DNA from: JBGTGG01 sp041746855
Lineage (GTDB): Bacteria; Bacteroidota; Bacteroidia; Cytophagales; Cyclobacteriaceae
DNA: 7,906 nucleotides
NCBI GenBank assembly: GCA_041746855.1
Contig: JBGTGG010000173.1
Location: 1 to 7,906 of the forward strand
Direction: 5' to 3'
Both the position numbers and the translations under genes were made by a program. The notes under the pieces are model-generated. The model made no database searches. It was not told where the DNA came from and saw only the letters and a list, made by a program, of their open reading frames with translations. Below, one piece after another: positions 1 through 7,021 of the stretch; the stretch's first letter is position 1; every line of letters begins with the position of its first letter.

Positions 1-263
1 GGAAGACTGGCTTCAGCCCAACGAGCAGCAACAGTTTCCATTTCTGCAGCATTGGCTTTTGCAGGATCAATGTTCATTGAATCTTTGTATGGGTGGAAAC
101 TTTCCGCCATAATCATATGAAATTCATCAAGTTCCGGCCACTCATCTTCATCTTGTGCTACTACTTCTTCTTCAACATCGTATTCAGTAGTTTCAGCTTT
201 CTGACCACAACTGTAGCTGACAGCAATCAAAAGGGCCAAGAATAATTTAAAATAGATTTTCAT
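1..263 (-). CDS. Putative lipoprotein, C-terminus beyond left edge
   Basis: Translating the minus strand from the ATG at 263 gives 87 open codons that run off the left edge. Residues 1-18 form a type II signal peptide: a Lys/Tyr start, the hydrophobic run LFLALLIAV, then SYSC with Cys19 as the likely lipidated residue. After it comes a very acidic linker (about residues 24-41, rich in Glu and Asp) and then a predicted helical segment with the pattern WPELDEFH...ESFHPYKDS, followed by Ala- and Glu-rich helix. His49, Met50, Met52 and His57 are notable, but no haem or metal motif is established. I do not recognise the family. The likely location is a membrane-anchored lipoprotein exported to the periplasm or surface. 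The gene lies downstream of the ABC exporter on the same strand with a 128-base gap, so it could share a transcript, but the gap contains a large inverted repeat. Confidence 0.75.
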   Translation of the reverse strand, partial: MKIYFKLFLALLIAVSYSCGQKAETTEYDVEEEVVAQDEDEWPELDEFHMIMAESFHPYKDSMNIDPAKANAAEMETVAARWAEASL

Positions 264-289
264 GTGTTTATAGTTTTAGATTAAGGTCA

Positions 290-348
290 CATGGAATGGC
301 CAAAGTAACATTCCGGTTGGTGAATGGTATTTACCTGGCCATTTCATG
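290..348. repeat. Nested inverted repeat between ABC exporter and lipoprotein genes
   Basis: The arms CATGGAATGGCCA (290-302) and TGGCCATTTCATG (336-348) are complementary at 12 of 13 positions, and the remaining pair is a G-U wobble in plus-strand RNA. Inside, GTAA (305-308) pairs with TTAC (331-334) and CATTC (309-313) with GAATG (322-326), so a long folded stem is possible. In the minus direction it lies after the exporter stop (392) and 26 bases before the lipoprotein start, with no U-tract after it. In the plus direction a run of nine T (356-364) begins seven bases after the stem. It could be an mRNA 3' end structure, a 5' leader structure, or a plus-strand terminator. Confidence 0.55.
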
Positions 349-391
349 GTTTAAGTTTTTTTTTGAACGTCAAATTTAAGAAAAAAGAGCA

Positions 392-3300
392 TTATGTTTT
401 ATCCCGTTTCCCATACTTTCTTTTCCTTTCCAAAAAAGAGATGAAATGCCGGAGGGAATCAAAGTACAAAAAGATAAAAAGCATCAGGGTCATTACCCAG
501 ATTACCGCGAGGTTGAATACAAGTGTATCAAAAGTCTTTCCCATAAAATGTTTAGTGGGTTGATACAGATTGGCAGAAAAATCTAAAAAATGTTTTGGCT
601 TGTGTTCATCCTGATAAATCGGGAATATTCCTTGCCATAATTTTCCATCGAATTCTACAATCCGGTTTTGGGTAGCTGTATTTTTAACTGCATCCACAAT
701 TGATTTATTCTGGTACCGGGTACGCATGGCCTCATATGCAATCCGTTTTTCTGGTGTGTTGGTCAACTCCTCAATGAGTTTTTCCTTTTCTTCCTGTGCC
801 CTGCTGTTCCTGTTGGTGTAAAATTGTTTTAGGGTGGTCAGAAAATCTGAAGTGTTTTTCCAAACGGTAGAATCAAACGACCCAATTTGCAATTTTTCAA
901 CATACGGAGGTATATCTTTTCCGATAAGGTTTAATTCTGAACTTATTTCCCCTTGCAAAAGTGCCAGGGCATCTTTCAACTCCGTGTGTCCGGTACTTCT
1001 CCAGTTCGTGCGTTGGTTTAGACAATAGGTTAATTTGGATTCAAGCTCAGGTATGTAGTATATTTTTTTATAATCCGAAATAGCAATGGTTTTATCAATA
1101 TCATAAAATTCCTTCTCGAAAGGATTGTCTTTAAACTGCGTTACCATGTATCCTTCAAACGCCCAGCGCGATGCCATCACCTCACCCATGAACGGCACCC
1201 CTATTGGCTTGCCTACACTGGGGTTGAACTTATCGAAACGGATTACGACACCACTTAACAGCAACTGTGGAATTACCAGCAAGGGAATGAGGATGTAAAT
1301 CGTAACTGCCGAATTAAAGGCGGATGAAATATTTAATCCCAGCATGTTTGCAAAGCACGAAGTACTGAAAAGAATAAACCAATACCGTAACTCGGTCAAG
1401 GGGATCTCCAGCACCAGATTTCCCACCAGTATAAACAGAAATGTTTGTATGGCTGAAATCAAAAACAACACCAGTACTTTTGAAGTTAAGTAGCTACCTC
1501 TGCTCAAATGAAGAAAACGTTCGCGTTTCAATATTTTTCGGTCGCGAAAAATCTCTTCTGCACTTACCGTTAATCCAAAAAACAAAGAAACCACTACGCT
1601 CATAAAAAAATAGACCGGGATATTTTCATTGTCGTGAAAGTTATAGCCATGGGCCGATTGGCTCAGCACATTGTAATATTTGACCATGTAGGCAATAAAC
1701 AATGCAAGGATCGGTGCCTCCAGCATCGTGATGTACATGTATTGTTTGTTTGCCAACTTTGCAAGTGCATCTCTTTTAAAGAAAATAGAAAGTTGCTTTG
1801 CCCAATTGGGAATACGTTGAGTGACGGCCAACTTCTCTTCTATCTGCTGGATCCTGGGAACCTTGATACGTTGTTTAAAGTATTGATACCATTGACCCGC
1901 AGAAATTTTGCGTGTGTTGGTAAGCCGACCATATTCATTAACAACCTTTGTTTCGATGATGTTGAAAATCTGCTCAGGGTTAATGTTTCCGCATTCCGGA
2001 CAAGAGCCTAAACTCTTATTGGCCGCGTTGATAATGCCCTGAAAATAAACCACTGCTTCCACCGGATTTCCATAGTAGATTTGAAACCCACCCGAATCCA
2101 AAATCACAAGACTATCAAAAAGCTTATAGATATCGGAGGAAGGTTGGTGGATCACAACAAACACCATTTTGCCCCGCAACGAAAGCTCCTTGAGCAAATC
2201 CATTATATTTTCTGAATCGCGTGAGGAAAGACCCGAAGTGGGTTCATCAACAAAAAGAACAGTCGGTTGCCTTAAGAGTTCAAGGCCAATATTCAGTCGC
2301 TTTCGCTGGCCACCACTAATGGTTTTCTCCAATGGTGATCCCACTTTTAAGTGCTGGATTTCTTGCAAGCCAAGACTGCCAAGAACACGCACCACTATCG
2401 CTGTTATTTCATCCTTGGAATATTTTCCGAAGCAAAGTTGTGCAGCAAAAAACAAGTTTTGAAAAACCGTGAGGTCCTCCATCAACAAATCATCTTGCGG
2501 GATATATCCAATAATTCCTTCTGCGCGTTCCGATTCATCGTGAACATTGATACCGTTAATTGTAACCCGTCCACTAGACGGTTTTTCCGTTCCGTTCAGT
2601 ACATTGAGCAAGGTTGATTTTCCTGAACCACTCGCACCCATTAAACCGATCAGCTTACCACCTTGCTCAGCAATGTTAATGTTTTGTAATCCCGCCTTTC
2701 CACTTTTGAAGTGGTAAAAAATATGATCGGCAGTAAATGTTATTTTTGTTTTGTTCTCATTGATCAGAAATTTGCCAATGATATCACTATAATAGATGGG
2801 TTCTATTTTATTTCCCCGAATGGTGCTACCGGTTGGGAAGACGTCAATTTTCCTACTCTTAATAGAAATACTGTTGAGATAAAGTGTAGAGATGCCAAGG
2901 TATTTAATAAAATAGGTTTCCGATTCCGGTAAACGAAGAATGGCAATTAAACCGGTAAGATTTTTCTCGACAATGTTGGGTCCATTATATTGCCCGCCTT
3001 CAGAACCTTCATCAATTATCAAAACATTTTTTGTGGATAGCTCATCAACATCGTGCCCCATTACAAATTCTTGCAAGGCAACAATTTCATTGTGCTTGAT
3101 CTTTAACGCCTGGCCGATATAGAATATCAGATTGGTTTGGCGCTCCGAAAGTGTATTGTCGGCATACACCAGTTCAATGATCTTGACCACCATTACCAAC
3201 TTTTGTTGCATGGTGAGTGCCTGGTTCACCTGCTTCACAATGCGCATTATTTTTGCCCAATCATCGACAAATTGTTGGGTGTCGGTATCCGCATCCAATC

Positions 3301-3499
3301 TTTCAAGTTCCTCCTTTCCTTCTGTGAGGTTGGAGGATTTACAAAACTCATCAAAAAGGTTTAAGTAGTAGCGGGTAGCCTCCTGATTGAGGTGAAGCCC
3401 CAGGAAATCTTTAATGTTGGCACGCTCATCGTCTGTTATACGCTCACGTGCAACAATTGCAAATAATTGTATTATGGCTTTTAGTAACTCCTCGCTCAT
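392..3499 (-). CDS. ABCG-type ABC exporter with N-terminal TerB-like domain
   Basis: This is a single-chain ATPase-permease half-transporter of 1035 residues, expected to work as a dimer in the inner membrane; the substrate is unknown. Residues 1-150 are helical and TerB-like (core around LVMVVKIIELVYADNTLSE, 101-119). Residues 185-258 are a beta-rich region that may be a degenerate FHA-like fold. The nucleotide-binding domain spans about 259-490: Walker A GASGSGKST (288-296), Q-loop Gln335, signature ISGGQ (394-398), Walker B VLFVDEP (414-420), H-loop His451 in IHQPSS. The ATPase-before-membrane order and the HQPSS style are typical of the ABCG/White group. Membrane segments lie near 589-606, 627-645, 674-697, 705-724, 732-752 and 991-1013. 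Between the fifth and sixth is an unusually long external loop of about 235 residues. A lone CPECG (500-504) sits in the linker. The start is ATG with no Shine-Dalgarno sequence. The family call is firm; the TerB call is fairly good; the FHA idea is speculative. Confidence 0.93.
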   Translation of the reverse strand: MSEELLKAIIQLFAIVARERITDDERANIKDFLGLHLNQEATRYYLNLFDEFCKSSNLTEGKEELERLDADTDTQQFVDDWAKIMRIVKQVNQALTMQQKLVMVVKIIELVYADNTLSERQTNLIFYIGQALKIKHNEIVALQEFVMGHDVDELSTKNVLIIDEGSEGGQYNGPNIVEKNLTGLIAILRLPESETYFIKYLGISTLYLNSISIKSRKIDVFPTGSTIRGNKIEPIYYSDIIGKFLINENKTKITFTADHIFYHFKSGKAGLQNINIAEQGGKLIGLMGASGSGKSTLLNVLNGTEKPSSGRVTINGINVHDESERAEGIIGYIPQDDLLMEDLTVFQNLFFAAQLCFGKYSKDEITAIVVRVLGSLGLQEIQHLKVGSPLEKTISGGQRKRLNIGLELLRQPTVLFVDEPTSGLSSRDSENIMDLLKELSLRGKMVFVVIHQPSSDIYKLFDSLVILDSGGFQIYYGNPVEAVVYFQGIINAANKSLGSCPECGNINPEQIFNIIETKVVNEYGRLTNTRKISAGQWYQYFKQRIKVPRIQQIEEKLAVTQRIPNWAKQLSIFFKRDALAKLANKQYMYITMLEAPILALFIAYMVKYYNVLSQSAHGYNFHDNENIPVYFFMSVVVSLFFGLTVSAEEIFRDRKILKRERFLHLSRGSYLTSKVLVLFLISAIQTFLFILVGNLVLEIPLTELRYWFILFSTSCFANMLGLNISSAFNSAVTIYILIPLLVIPQLLLSGVVIRFDKFNPSVGKPIGVPFMGEVMASRWAFEGYMVTQFKDNPFEKEFYDIDKTIAISDYKKIYYIPELESKLTYCLNQRTNWRSTGHTELKDALALLQGEISSELNLIGKDIPPYVEKLQIGSFDSTVWKNTSDFLTTLKQFYTNRNSRAQEEKEKLIEELTNTPEKRIAYEAMRTRYQNKSIVDAVKNTATQNRIVEFDGKLWQGIFPIYQDEHKPKHFLDFSANLYQPTKHFMGKTFDTLVFNLAVIWVMTLMLFIFLYFDSLRHFISFLERKRKYGKRDKT

Positions 3500-3579
3500 T
3501 TAAACTTGGAAAAAGTTCAAAATAGGTGAAAAATGGGTAATTATAGTGTTCTGATCTGGAATCTTTGTGGATAATACAC

Positions 3580-3606
3580 AAAAAATGGCGGTGAAATAAC
3601 CGCCAT
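3580..3606 (-). terminator. Intrinsic terminator of the prc gene
   Basis: ATGGCGGT (3585-3592) and ACCGCCAT (3599-3606) form a perfect 8-bp GC-rich stem with a six-base loop. Read on the minus strand, the stem is followed directly by a run of T (complement of the A run 3580-3585). It begins 27 bases after the protease stop codon (3633-3635), which fits a Rho-independent terminator separating the protease from the exporter gene. The exporter therefore needs its own promoter in roughly 3500-3580, or depends on read-through. Confidence 0.85.
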
Positions 3607-3632
3607 CTTGTTCGTTGGTATTTAAAGGATTG

Positions 3633-5678
3633 TTAGCCGATTTTAGAAGTGATCAAGTCACCGAGCACCAACAAACCTTCCCGTAGATATTCGTCACGTA
3701 ATTCCGACAAATCGGAAATGTCTTTGGTTTCCTGGTTGCCAAGTTTGGTGCCCATTTTGTCGTTTGTGCTCTTTCGTTTCTCAGCTTCTTCCATTTCAAT
3801 TCTTCTTACTTTCTCATTCAAGGAAACACTGGTTTCATTTATTCTCTTTTTGGTTTCCTCGGTTTCGATAATAAACCGGTCAAGCTCAGCATCTGTTTTG
3901 ATTCTATTCAGATAGGATTTATTTAAGTCGGCAATGATACGATTGTTTATAACCGGTGTTTTATCGTAAAGGGTGCTTCGGATTTCATCCCACGGCAATG
4001 CACTCGGGTTTGAACTTTCACCAAACTGTTCAGGATCGAGCGCAGAGGGCAACAATACATCCGGTGTAACTCCCTTGTGTTGGGTACTGCTTCCGGTTAC
4101 ACGATAAAACTTTTGAAAAGTAATCTTGAGTTGTCCCACCTCTTCGTTGGGATTGTTCAGGAATTGTTTCAAGTCCACAACAGTTTGTACTGTTCCTTTT
4201 CCAAATGTTGATTCACCTACTACAACCCCACGGTTATAATCCTGAATGGCGCCTGCAAAAATCTCGGAGGCTGATGCACTAAAACGATTGGTAAGAACAA
4301 CCAATGGCCCGTTATATAAAACGGAGTTATCATCATCATTTCCCACTTCAATTTTATTCATTGAATTTTTTACCTGCACCACAGGGCCATTTTTAATAAA
4401 AAGGCCAGTGAGGTCAATGGCTTCTGAAAGAGAACCCCCACCATTGTTTCGAAGGTCCATGACAATGCCATTTACGTTTTCCGCTTTCAATTCATTAATC
4501 AAACGTTTTACATCGCGTGTGGTGCTTTTATAATCCTTATTGCCTTTTTGATACTCATCAAAGTCCATATAGAAACTTGGTAAGGTGATGACACCGAGTT
4601 TCAAATCTTTGCCATCCTGACGGTATTTGATTGTATTTTTTGTTGCTTGCTGATCCTCCAGTTTAATTTTATCCCGTACCAATGTTATCTCCCGCGAAGG
4701 ACCATTCAAACCTGTTTCAGCCGGTAAAAATTGTAAGCGCACTTTCGTTCCTTTAGGCCCTTTTATCAATTTCACAGCGTCATCAACCCGCCAGCCTATT
4801 ATGTCTACCATTTCGCCATCATCGCCCTGTGCTACCCCGATAATGCGATCATTGGCGTGGAGCTTATTGCTTTTCTCTGCCGGTCCACCGGGAAGAACTT
4901 CAACGATTTTGGTATAATCCCCATCGGTTTGCAACCGTGCCCCAATACCTTCCAACGACAAACTCATACTTTGCTTGAATTGGTCGGCTGCTTTGGGTGA
5001 GAAGTAGTTGGTATGTGGATCGTACGCTTCGGTGATGGCGTTCATATAAATACTGAAAACGTCTTCACTATTGAATTGTGAAATTGATTTCTTGAATCGC
5101 TCATACCGGGTGCGCAAGGTTTTTTCAATTTCAGCTTGCTCTTTCCCTGCAAGCTTAAGACTCAGGGATTGACCTTTGATGATCTTCCTCCATGCTTCAT
5201 TCAATTCTGCCTCCGAACGTGCCCAGGGTGATTTGTTTCGGTCGGTTTCCAAGAACTCGTTAACAGAATAATCAAAGGGATAGGTTATTAAACTATCCAA
5301 TACAAAATCCATCCGCTCATTAAAGCGCTTTGCATATACATCGAATATTTCATAAGCAACAGAAACATCCTGGTTGTGGGTAAAATCGTCAATCTTAAAC
5401 CTGTAGGCTTCAAACTTTGAAACATCACCAGCAAGAAAGTATGAGCGGTTATTGTCCAATCCTTCCATGTATCCATCAAGGATTGCGGATGACAATGAGT
5501 CATTTAACTGTATCCGTCTGTAATGATTATTATCAAGAATATAAACTATTGCTTGTGCTTCTTTTCCATACACTGGCTTCGGTACCAGTTTGGTGGTGTC
5601 ATTTCCATGGATGCCACCAAAAACACTCGAAATGGAAATCCATAAAATAAAAACCGCTCCTGCCACTAATCGCTTCAT
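3633..5678 (-). CDS. prc: Periplasmic C-terminal processing protease Prc/Tsp (S41)
   Basis: This is a serine protease that degrades or trims envelope proteins from their C-termini. Its 681 residues match the full-length Prc/Tsp type (E. coli Prc is about 680). Residues 1-22 are a signal peptide (hydrophobic AGAVFILWISISSVF). An N-terminal helical domain covers about 30-225, including DPHTNYFSP (220-228). A PDZ domain spans about 238-335, with the binding-loop region LEGIGARLQ (242-250). The S41 catalytic core spans about 355-545. By the known Ser/Asp/Lys spacing in this family, the nucleophile is Ser469 in RFSASASEIF, the general base is Lys494 in TFGKGTVQ, and Asp480 is the matching third residue. 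LRNNGGGS (409-416) is the usual oxyanion-region motif. The charged, helical C-terminal extension (545-680) matches the DUF3340 region of Prc. The gene is followed by its own terminator. The upstream gene is 94 bases away on the same strand. The start ATG lacks a Shine-Dalgarno sequence, and the signal peptide confirms it. Confidence 0.96.
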   Translation of the reverse strand: MKRLVAGAVFILWISISSVFGGIHGNDTTKLVPKPVYGKEAQAIVYILDNNHYRRIQLNDSLSSAILDGYMEGLDNNRSYFLAGDVSKFEAYRFKIDDFTHNQDVSVAYEIFDVYAKRFNERMDFVLDSLITYPFDYSVNEFLETDRNKSPWARSEAELNEAWRKIIKGQSLSLKLAGKEQAEIEKTLRTRYERFKKSISQFNSEDVFSIYMNAITEAYDPHTNYFSPKAADQFKQSMSLSLEGIGARLQTDGDYTKIVEVLPGGPAEKSNKLHANDRIIGVAQGDDGEMVDIIGWRVDDAVKLIKGPKGTKVRLQFLPAETGLNGPSREITLVRDKIKLEDQQATKNTIKYRQDGKDLKLGVITLPSFYMDFDEYQKGNKDYKSTTRDVKRLINELKAENVNGIVMDLRNNGGGSLSEAIDLTGLFIKNGPVVQVKNSMNKIEVGNDDDNSVLYNGPLVVLTNRFSASASEIFAGAIQDYNRGVVVGESTFGKGTVQTVVDLKQFLNNPNEEVGQLKITFQKFYRVTGSSTQHKGVTPDVLLPSALDPEQFGESSNPSALPWDEIRSTLYDKTPVINNRIIADLNKSYLNRIKTDAELDRFIIETEETKKRINETSVSLNEKVRRIEMEEAEKRKSTNDKMGTKLGNQETKDISDLSELRDEYLREGLLVLGDLITSKIG

Positions 5679-5703
5679 AACTATTTGTTTCGTTTCCCCA
5701 TTA

Positions 5704-5752
5704 CAAACGCTGTGCCTAAAACAATGTTTTGCCAGTAGGCATATTGCGTTTG
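5704..5752. repeat. Nested stem-loop upstream of prc
   Basis: CAAACGC (5704-5710) pairs perfectly with GCGTTTG (5746-5752). TGCCT (5713-5717) pairs with AGGCA (5737-5741), and AAAAC (5718-5722) pairs with GTTTT (5726-5730), with a 2x4 internal loop and a six-base bulge between the levels. The structure fills most of the 94-base gap between the zinc-ribbon membrane protein and prc and ends 25 bases before the prc start codon. No U-tract follows on the minus strand (TAATGGGG), so it is not a standard intrinsic terminator. It may be a leader or intercistronic RNA structure. Confidence 0.5.
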
Positions 5753-5772
5753 AAAATTTTTACATTCCTGTA

Positions 5773-6654
5773 CTAAACCTTATCCTCGTACTCCTCCAAA
5801 AATTTCTTTGACTGTTCGATGTTTTGGAATTCAAAAAATTTCTTTCCGGATAGGCTTGATTGGATTTCCAGGCGCACCAATTCGATATTCGAGTTTTTCC
5901 TGAAATTAAATTTCGATGCGTGCTTATAGTCTTCCCCTTGTTTGGTGGATATTTTAAAGGCCGTAGCACGCACTGATTTGCAATATCCACATTGATAATG
6001 CTTTACCAACTCTCCAGCACCATCGGCTGAAGGTTGTTGTGTAATCTCCTCGCGGCTTACCTTCATGGTATAAAATCCGCAGCTATTGCATTTGAGTGCC
6101 TGAAGGTGGCCCTGATATTTTTCAACTTTTATTTCTCCTGAATTCTCGTCAACCCAAACATCGTAATCCATTGAGAAAATGTTTTCCTCTGCTTGCATTC
6201 CTTCTTCTAAGTGAACATCTTCTTCTTCTTCACTTAATAATCTCATCTTTGAACCAGAAGCGCTTACTCTGGGCATATATCTCCATTTTTTTAACTTTTT
6301 ATCAATAACGGTTGGATAATAATAATCAAGGATCAAAAAGGAAACATACGCAACCAATGTACCCCCTGCTATTCCCATAAATAAACGAACAAAGAACCAG
6401 ACTTCTACCTCCGTTAGTTCATCCATTCCATACCGATTGATCAACATGAAAACCGTGATGGCAAAACAAAGAAAAATCACCTTTAAATCTTTGATTTCCC
6501 GTTGGTTAACAAAGTCATACTTGGCTTTAAAGTCTTTCAAAGCAGAGAGACGTACATGGTAGACAATAAATAAGACCACGCCTGTTGCGAACATAATTGC
6601 TGCTCCAACAAGCATTGCCTGATGCCAGATAACTAAAAAAGAAGTATTTTCCAT
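5773..6654 (-). CDS. Membrane protein with cytoplasmic zinc ribbon, function unknown
   Basis: This is a 293-residue integral membrane protein. Three hydrophobic segments lie at about 12-33, 56-73 and 86-109. They are followed by a basic stretch (118-129, KKLKKWRYMPR), an acidic segment (141-151) and a soluble domain. The soluble domain carries two CxxC knuckles, Cys189/Cys192 (KCNSCGFYT) and Cys222/Cys225 (QCGYCKS), about 30 residues apart, which is the pattern of a zinc ribbon. The stretch MDYDVWVDENSGE (162-174) before the knuckles resembles, from memory, the zinc-ribbon portions of TPM-domain (YgcG-like) membrane proteins, but no TPM domain is present, so this is only a hint. The C-terminus is charged helix (257-293). 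The positive-inside pattern suggests a cytoplasmic tail. It sits 94 bases upstream of prc on the same strand and may be co-transcribed. The start ATG at 6654 is the first in the frame and directly precedes the first membrane helix. Confidence 0.85.
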   Translation of the reverse strand: MENTSFLVIWHQAMLVGAAIMFATGVVLFIVYHVRLSALKDFKAKYDFVNQREIKDLKVIFLCFAITVFMLINRYGMDELTEVEVWFFVRLFMGIAGGTLVAYVSFLILDYYYPTVIDKKLKKWRYMPRVSASGSKMRLLSEEEEDVHLEEGMQAEENIFSMDYDVWVDENSGEIKVEKYQGHLQALKCNSCGFYTMKVSREEITQQPSADGAGELVKHYQCGYCKSVRATAFKISTKQGEDYKHASKFNFRKNSNIELVRLEIQSSLSGKKFFEFQNIEQSKKFLEEYEDKV

Positions 6655-6671
6655 ATTTTTGGGTTAATGGC

Positions 6672-6702
6672 TTTAAATATAATTCAATAAATAGAATTCA
6701 AA
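6672..6702 (-). promoter_or_regulatory. Possible promoter of the zinc-ribbon gene
   Basis: On the minus strand, TTTG (complement of 6699-6702) is followed after 19 bases by TATTTAAA (complement of 6672-6679). This partly matches the Bacteroidota sigma pattern TTTG...TAnnTTTG: the spacing and the TA are right, but the final TTG is not. It lies 18-48 bases upstream of the start codon at 6654, inside the 63-base gap between the divergent starts at 6654 and 6718. The match is weak and the region is AT-rich, so chance is a real alternative. Confidence 0.28.
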
Positions 6703-6717
6703 GAGAAAGAATCACGA

Positions 6718-6861
6718 ATGAGAAAGACTTTATTTAAAATATTAGCCAGCGTAAATCGTGTCATTCTTCCCCGGTATAGTCAACGTGACATTACTAAATT
6801 ATCAACGCTCGATAAAGCATTAATTGCATATCGTTATTGGGTCACGAAAAATTCCCTTTAA
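6718..6861 (+). CDS. Small basic conserved protein, 47 residues
   Basis: ATG at 6718 opens 47 codons ending in TAA (6859-6861). The protein begins MRKTLFKILASVNRVILPRY and ends RYWVTKNSL. It is strongly basic (nine Lys/Arg plus other polar residues) with an amphipathic N-terminal helix. From memory it resembles a family of roughly 45-60 residue Bacteroidota proteins with the layout (K)LLFKLLA.LNK.ILPSYSK...L.KLSK.QKAIIGYRYWVTKN.L, which is often unannotated or labelled hypothetical; its function is unknown to me. An in-frame TAA at 6688-6690 with no other ATG between fixes the start. A purine-rich AAGAGAAAGA (6701-6710) lies 8 bases upstream as a weak ribosome binding site. It is transcribed away from the zinc-ribbon gene. 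The family resemblance, not the length, supports the call. Confidence 0.75.
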   Translation: MRKTLFKILASVNRVILPRYSQRDITKLSTLDKALIAYRYWVTKNSL

Positions 6862-6889
6862 GTAAGAATTTGATCATTTTCTAAATCTC

Positions 6890-6918
6890 ATTGCTAATCA
6901 GTGTTTTATTGTTAATCA
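6890..6918 (+). repeat. Short direct repeat ATTGYTAATCA
   Basis: ATTGCTAATCA (6890-6900) recurs as ATTGTTAATCA (6908-6918), 10 of 11 bases identical at an 18-bp offset. It lies in the 179-base gap between the 47-residue gene and the next gene, upstream of the operator pair. It could be a protein-binding site, but in AT-rich sequence this may be chance. The rest of 6862-6960 shows nothing else that I can support. Confidence 0.3.
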
Positions 6919-6964
6919 ACTGAACTGGTTAAGGGTGATTATGAGTTGTGTTGCCGCAAAAAAT

Positions 6965-6984
6965 ATTGTGTAATATTTCACAAT
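6965..6984. promoter_or_regulatory. Upstream operator-like palindrome
   Basis: ATTGTGTAATATTTCACAAT is a 20-bp dyad in which nine of ten base pairs are symmetric. It contains TGTG-N8-CACA, the same geometry as the Crp/Fnr-family consensus TGTGA-N6-TCACA, with an exact TCACA on the right. It ends five bases before the -33 TTTG of the promoter for the 82-residue protein, a position suited to activation or cooperative repression. The left half-site ATTGTGTAAT is identical to that of the second dyad at 7018-7037. The binding protein is not encoded in the window. Confidence 0.55.
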
Positions 6985-6989
6985 TAATA

Positions 6990-7021
6990 TTTGACTATTA
7001 GCGCTTAATAATTTATTATTG
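6990..7021 (+). promoter_or_regulatory. Bacteroidota-type promoter for the small gene pair
   Basis: TTTG (6990-6993) is followed after 20 bases by TATTATTG (7014-7021), which differs from the Bacteroidota -7 consensus TAnnTTTG at one position. The expected transcription start is near 7028, inside the downstream operator and only about 13 bases before the start codon at 7041, so the leader would be very short. A further short dyad, TATTA-GCGCT-TAATA (6996-7010), lies in the spacer. Confidence 0.6.

Noticed and set aside
1988..1999. CPECG in the exporter linker as a zinc-binding site
   Set aside because: Only one CxxC pair is present (Cys500/Cys503) with no second pair nearby in the linker, so a complete site cannot be shown.
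324..2932. Several plus-strand open frames (324-563, 834-1028, 1634-2011, 2169-2462, 2351-2617, 2711-2932) opposite the ABC exporter
   Set aside because: They lie antisense to a strongly supported gene with all ABC motifs, have unlikely composition and show no recognisable domains.
3500..3564. A promoter for the ABC exporter (TATTTTG near the start)
   Set aside because: TAnTTTG is one base short of the TAnnTTTG pattern and no well-spaced TTTG precedes it, so I do not list it as a feature.
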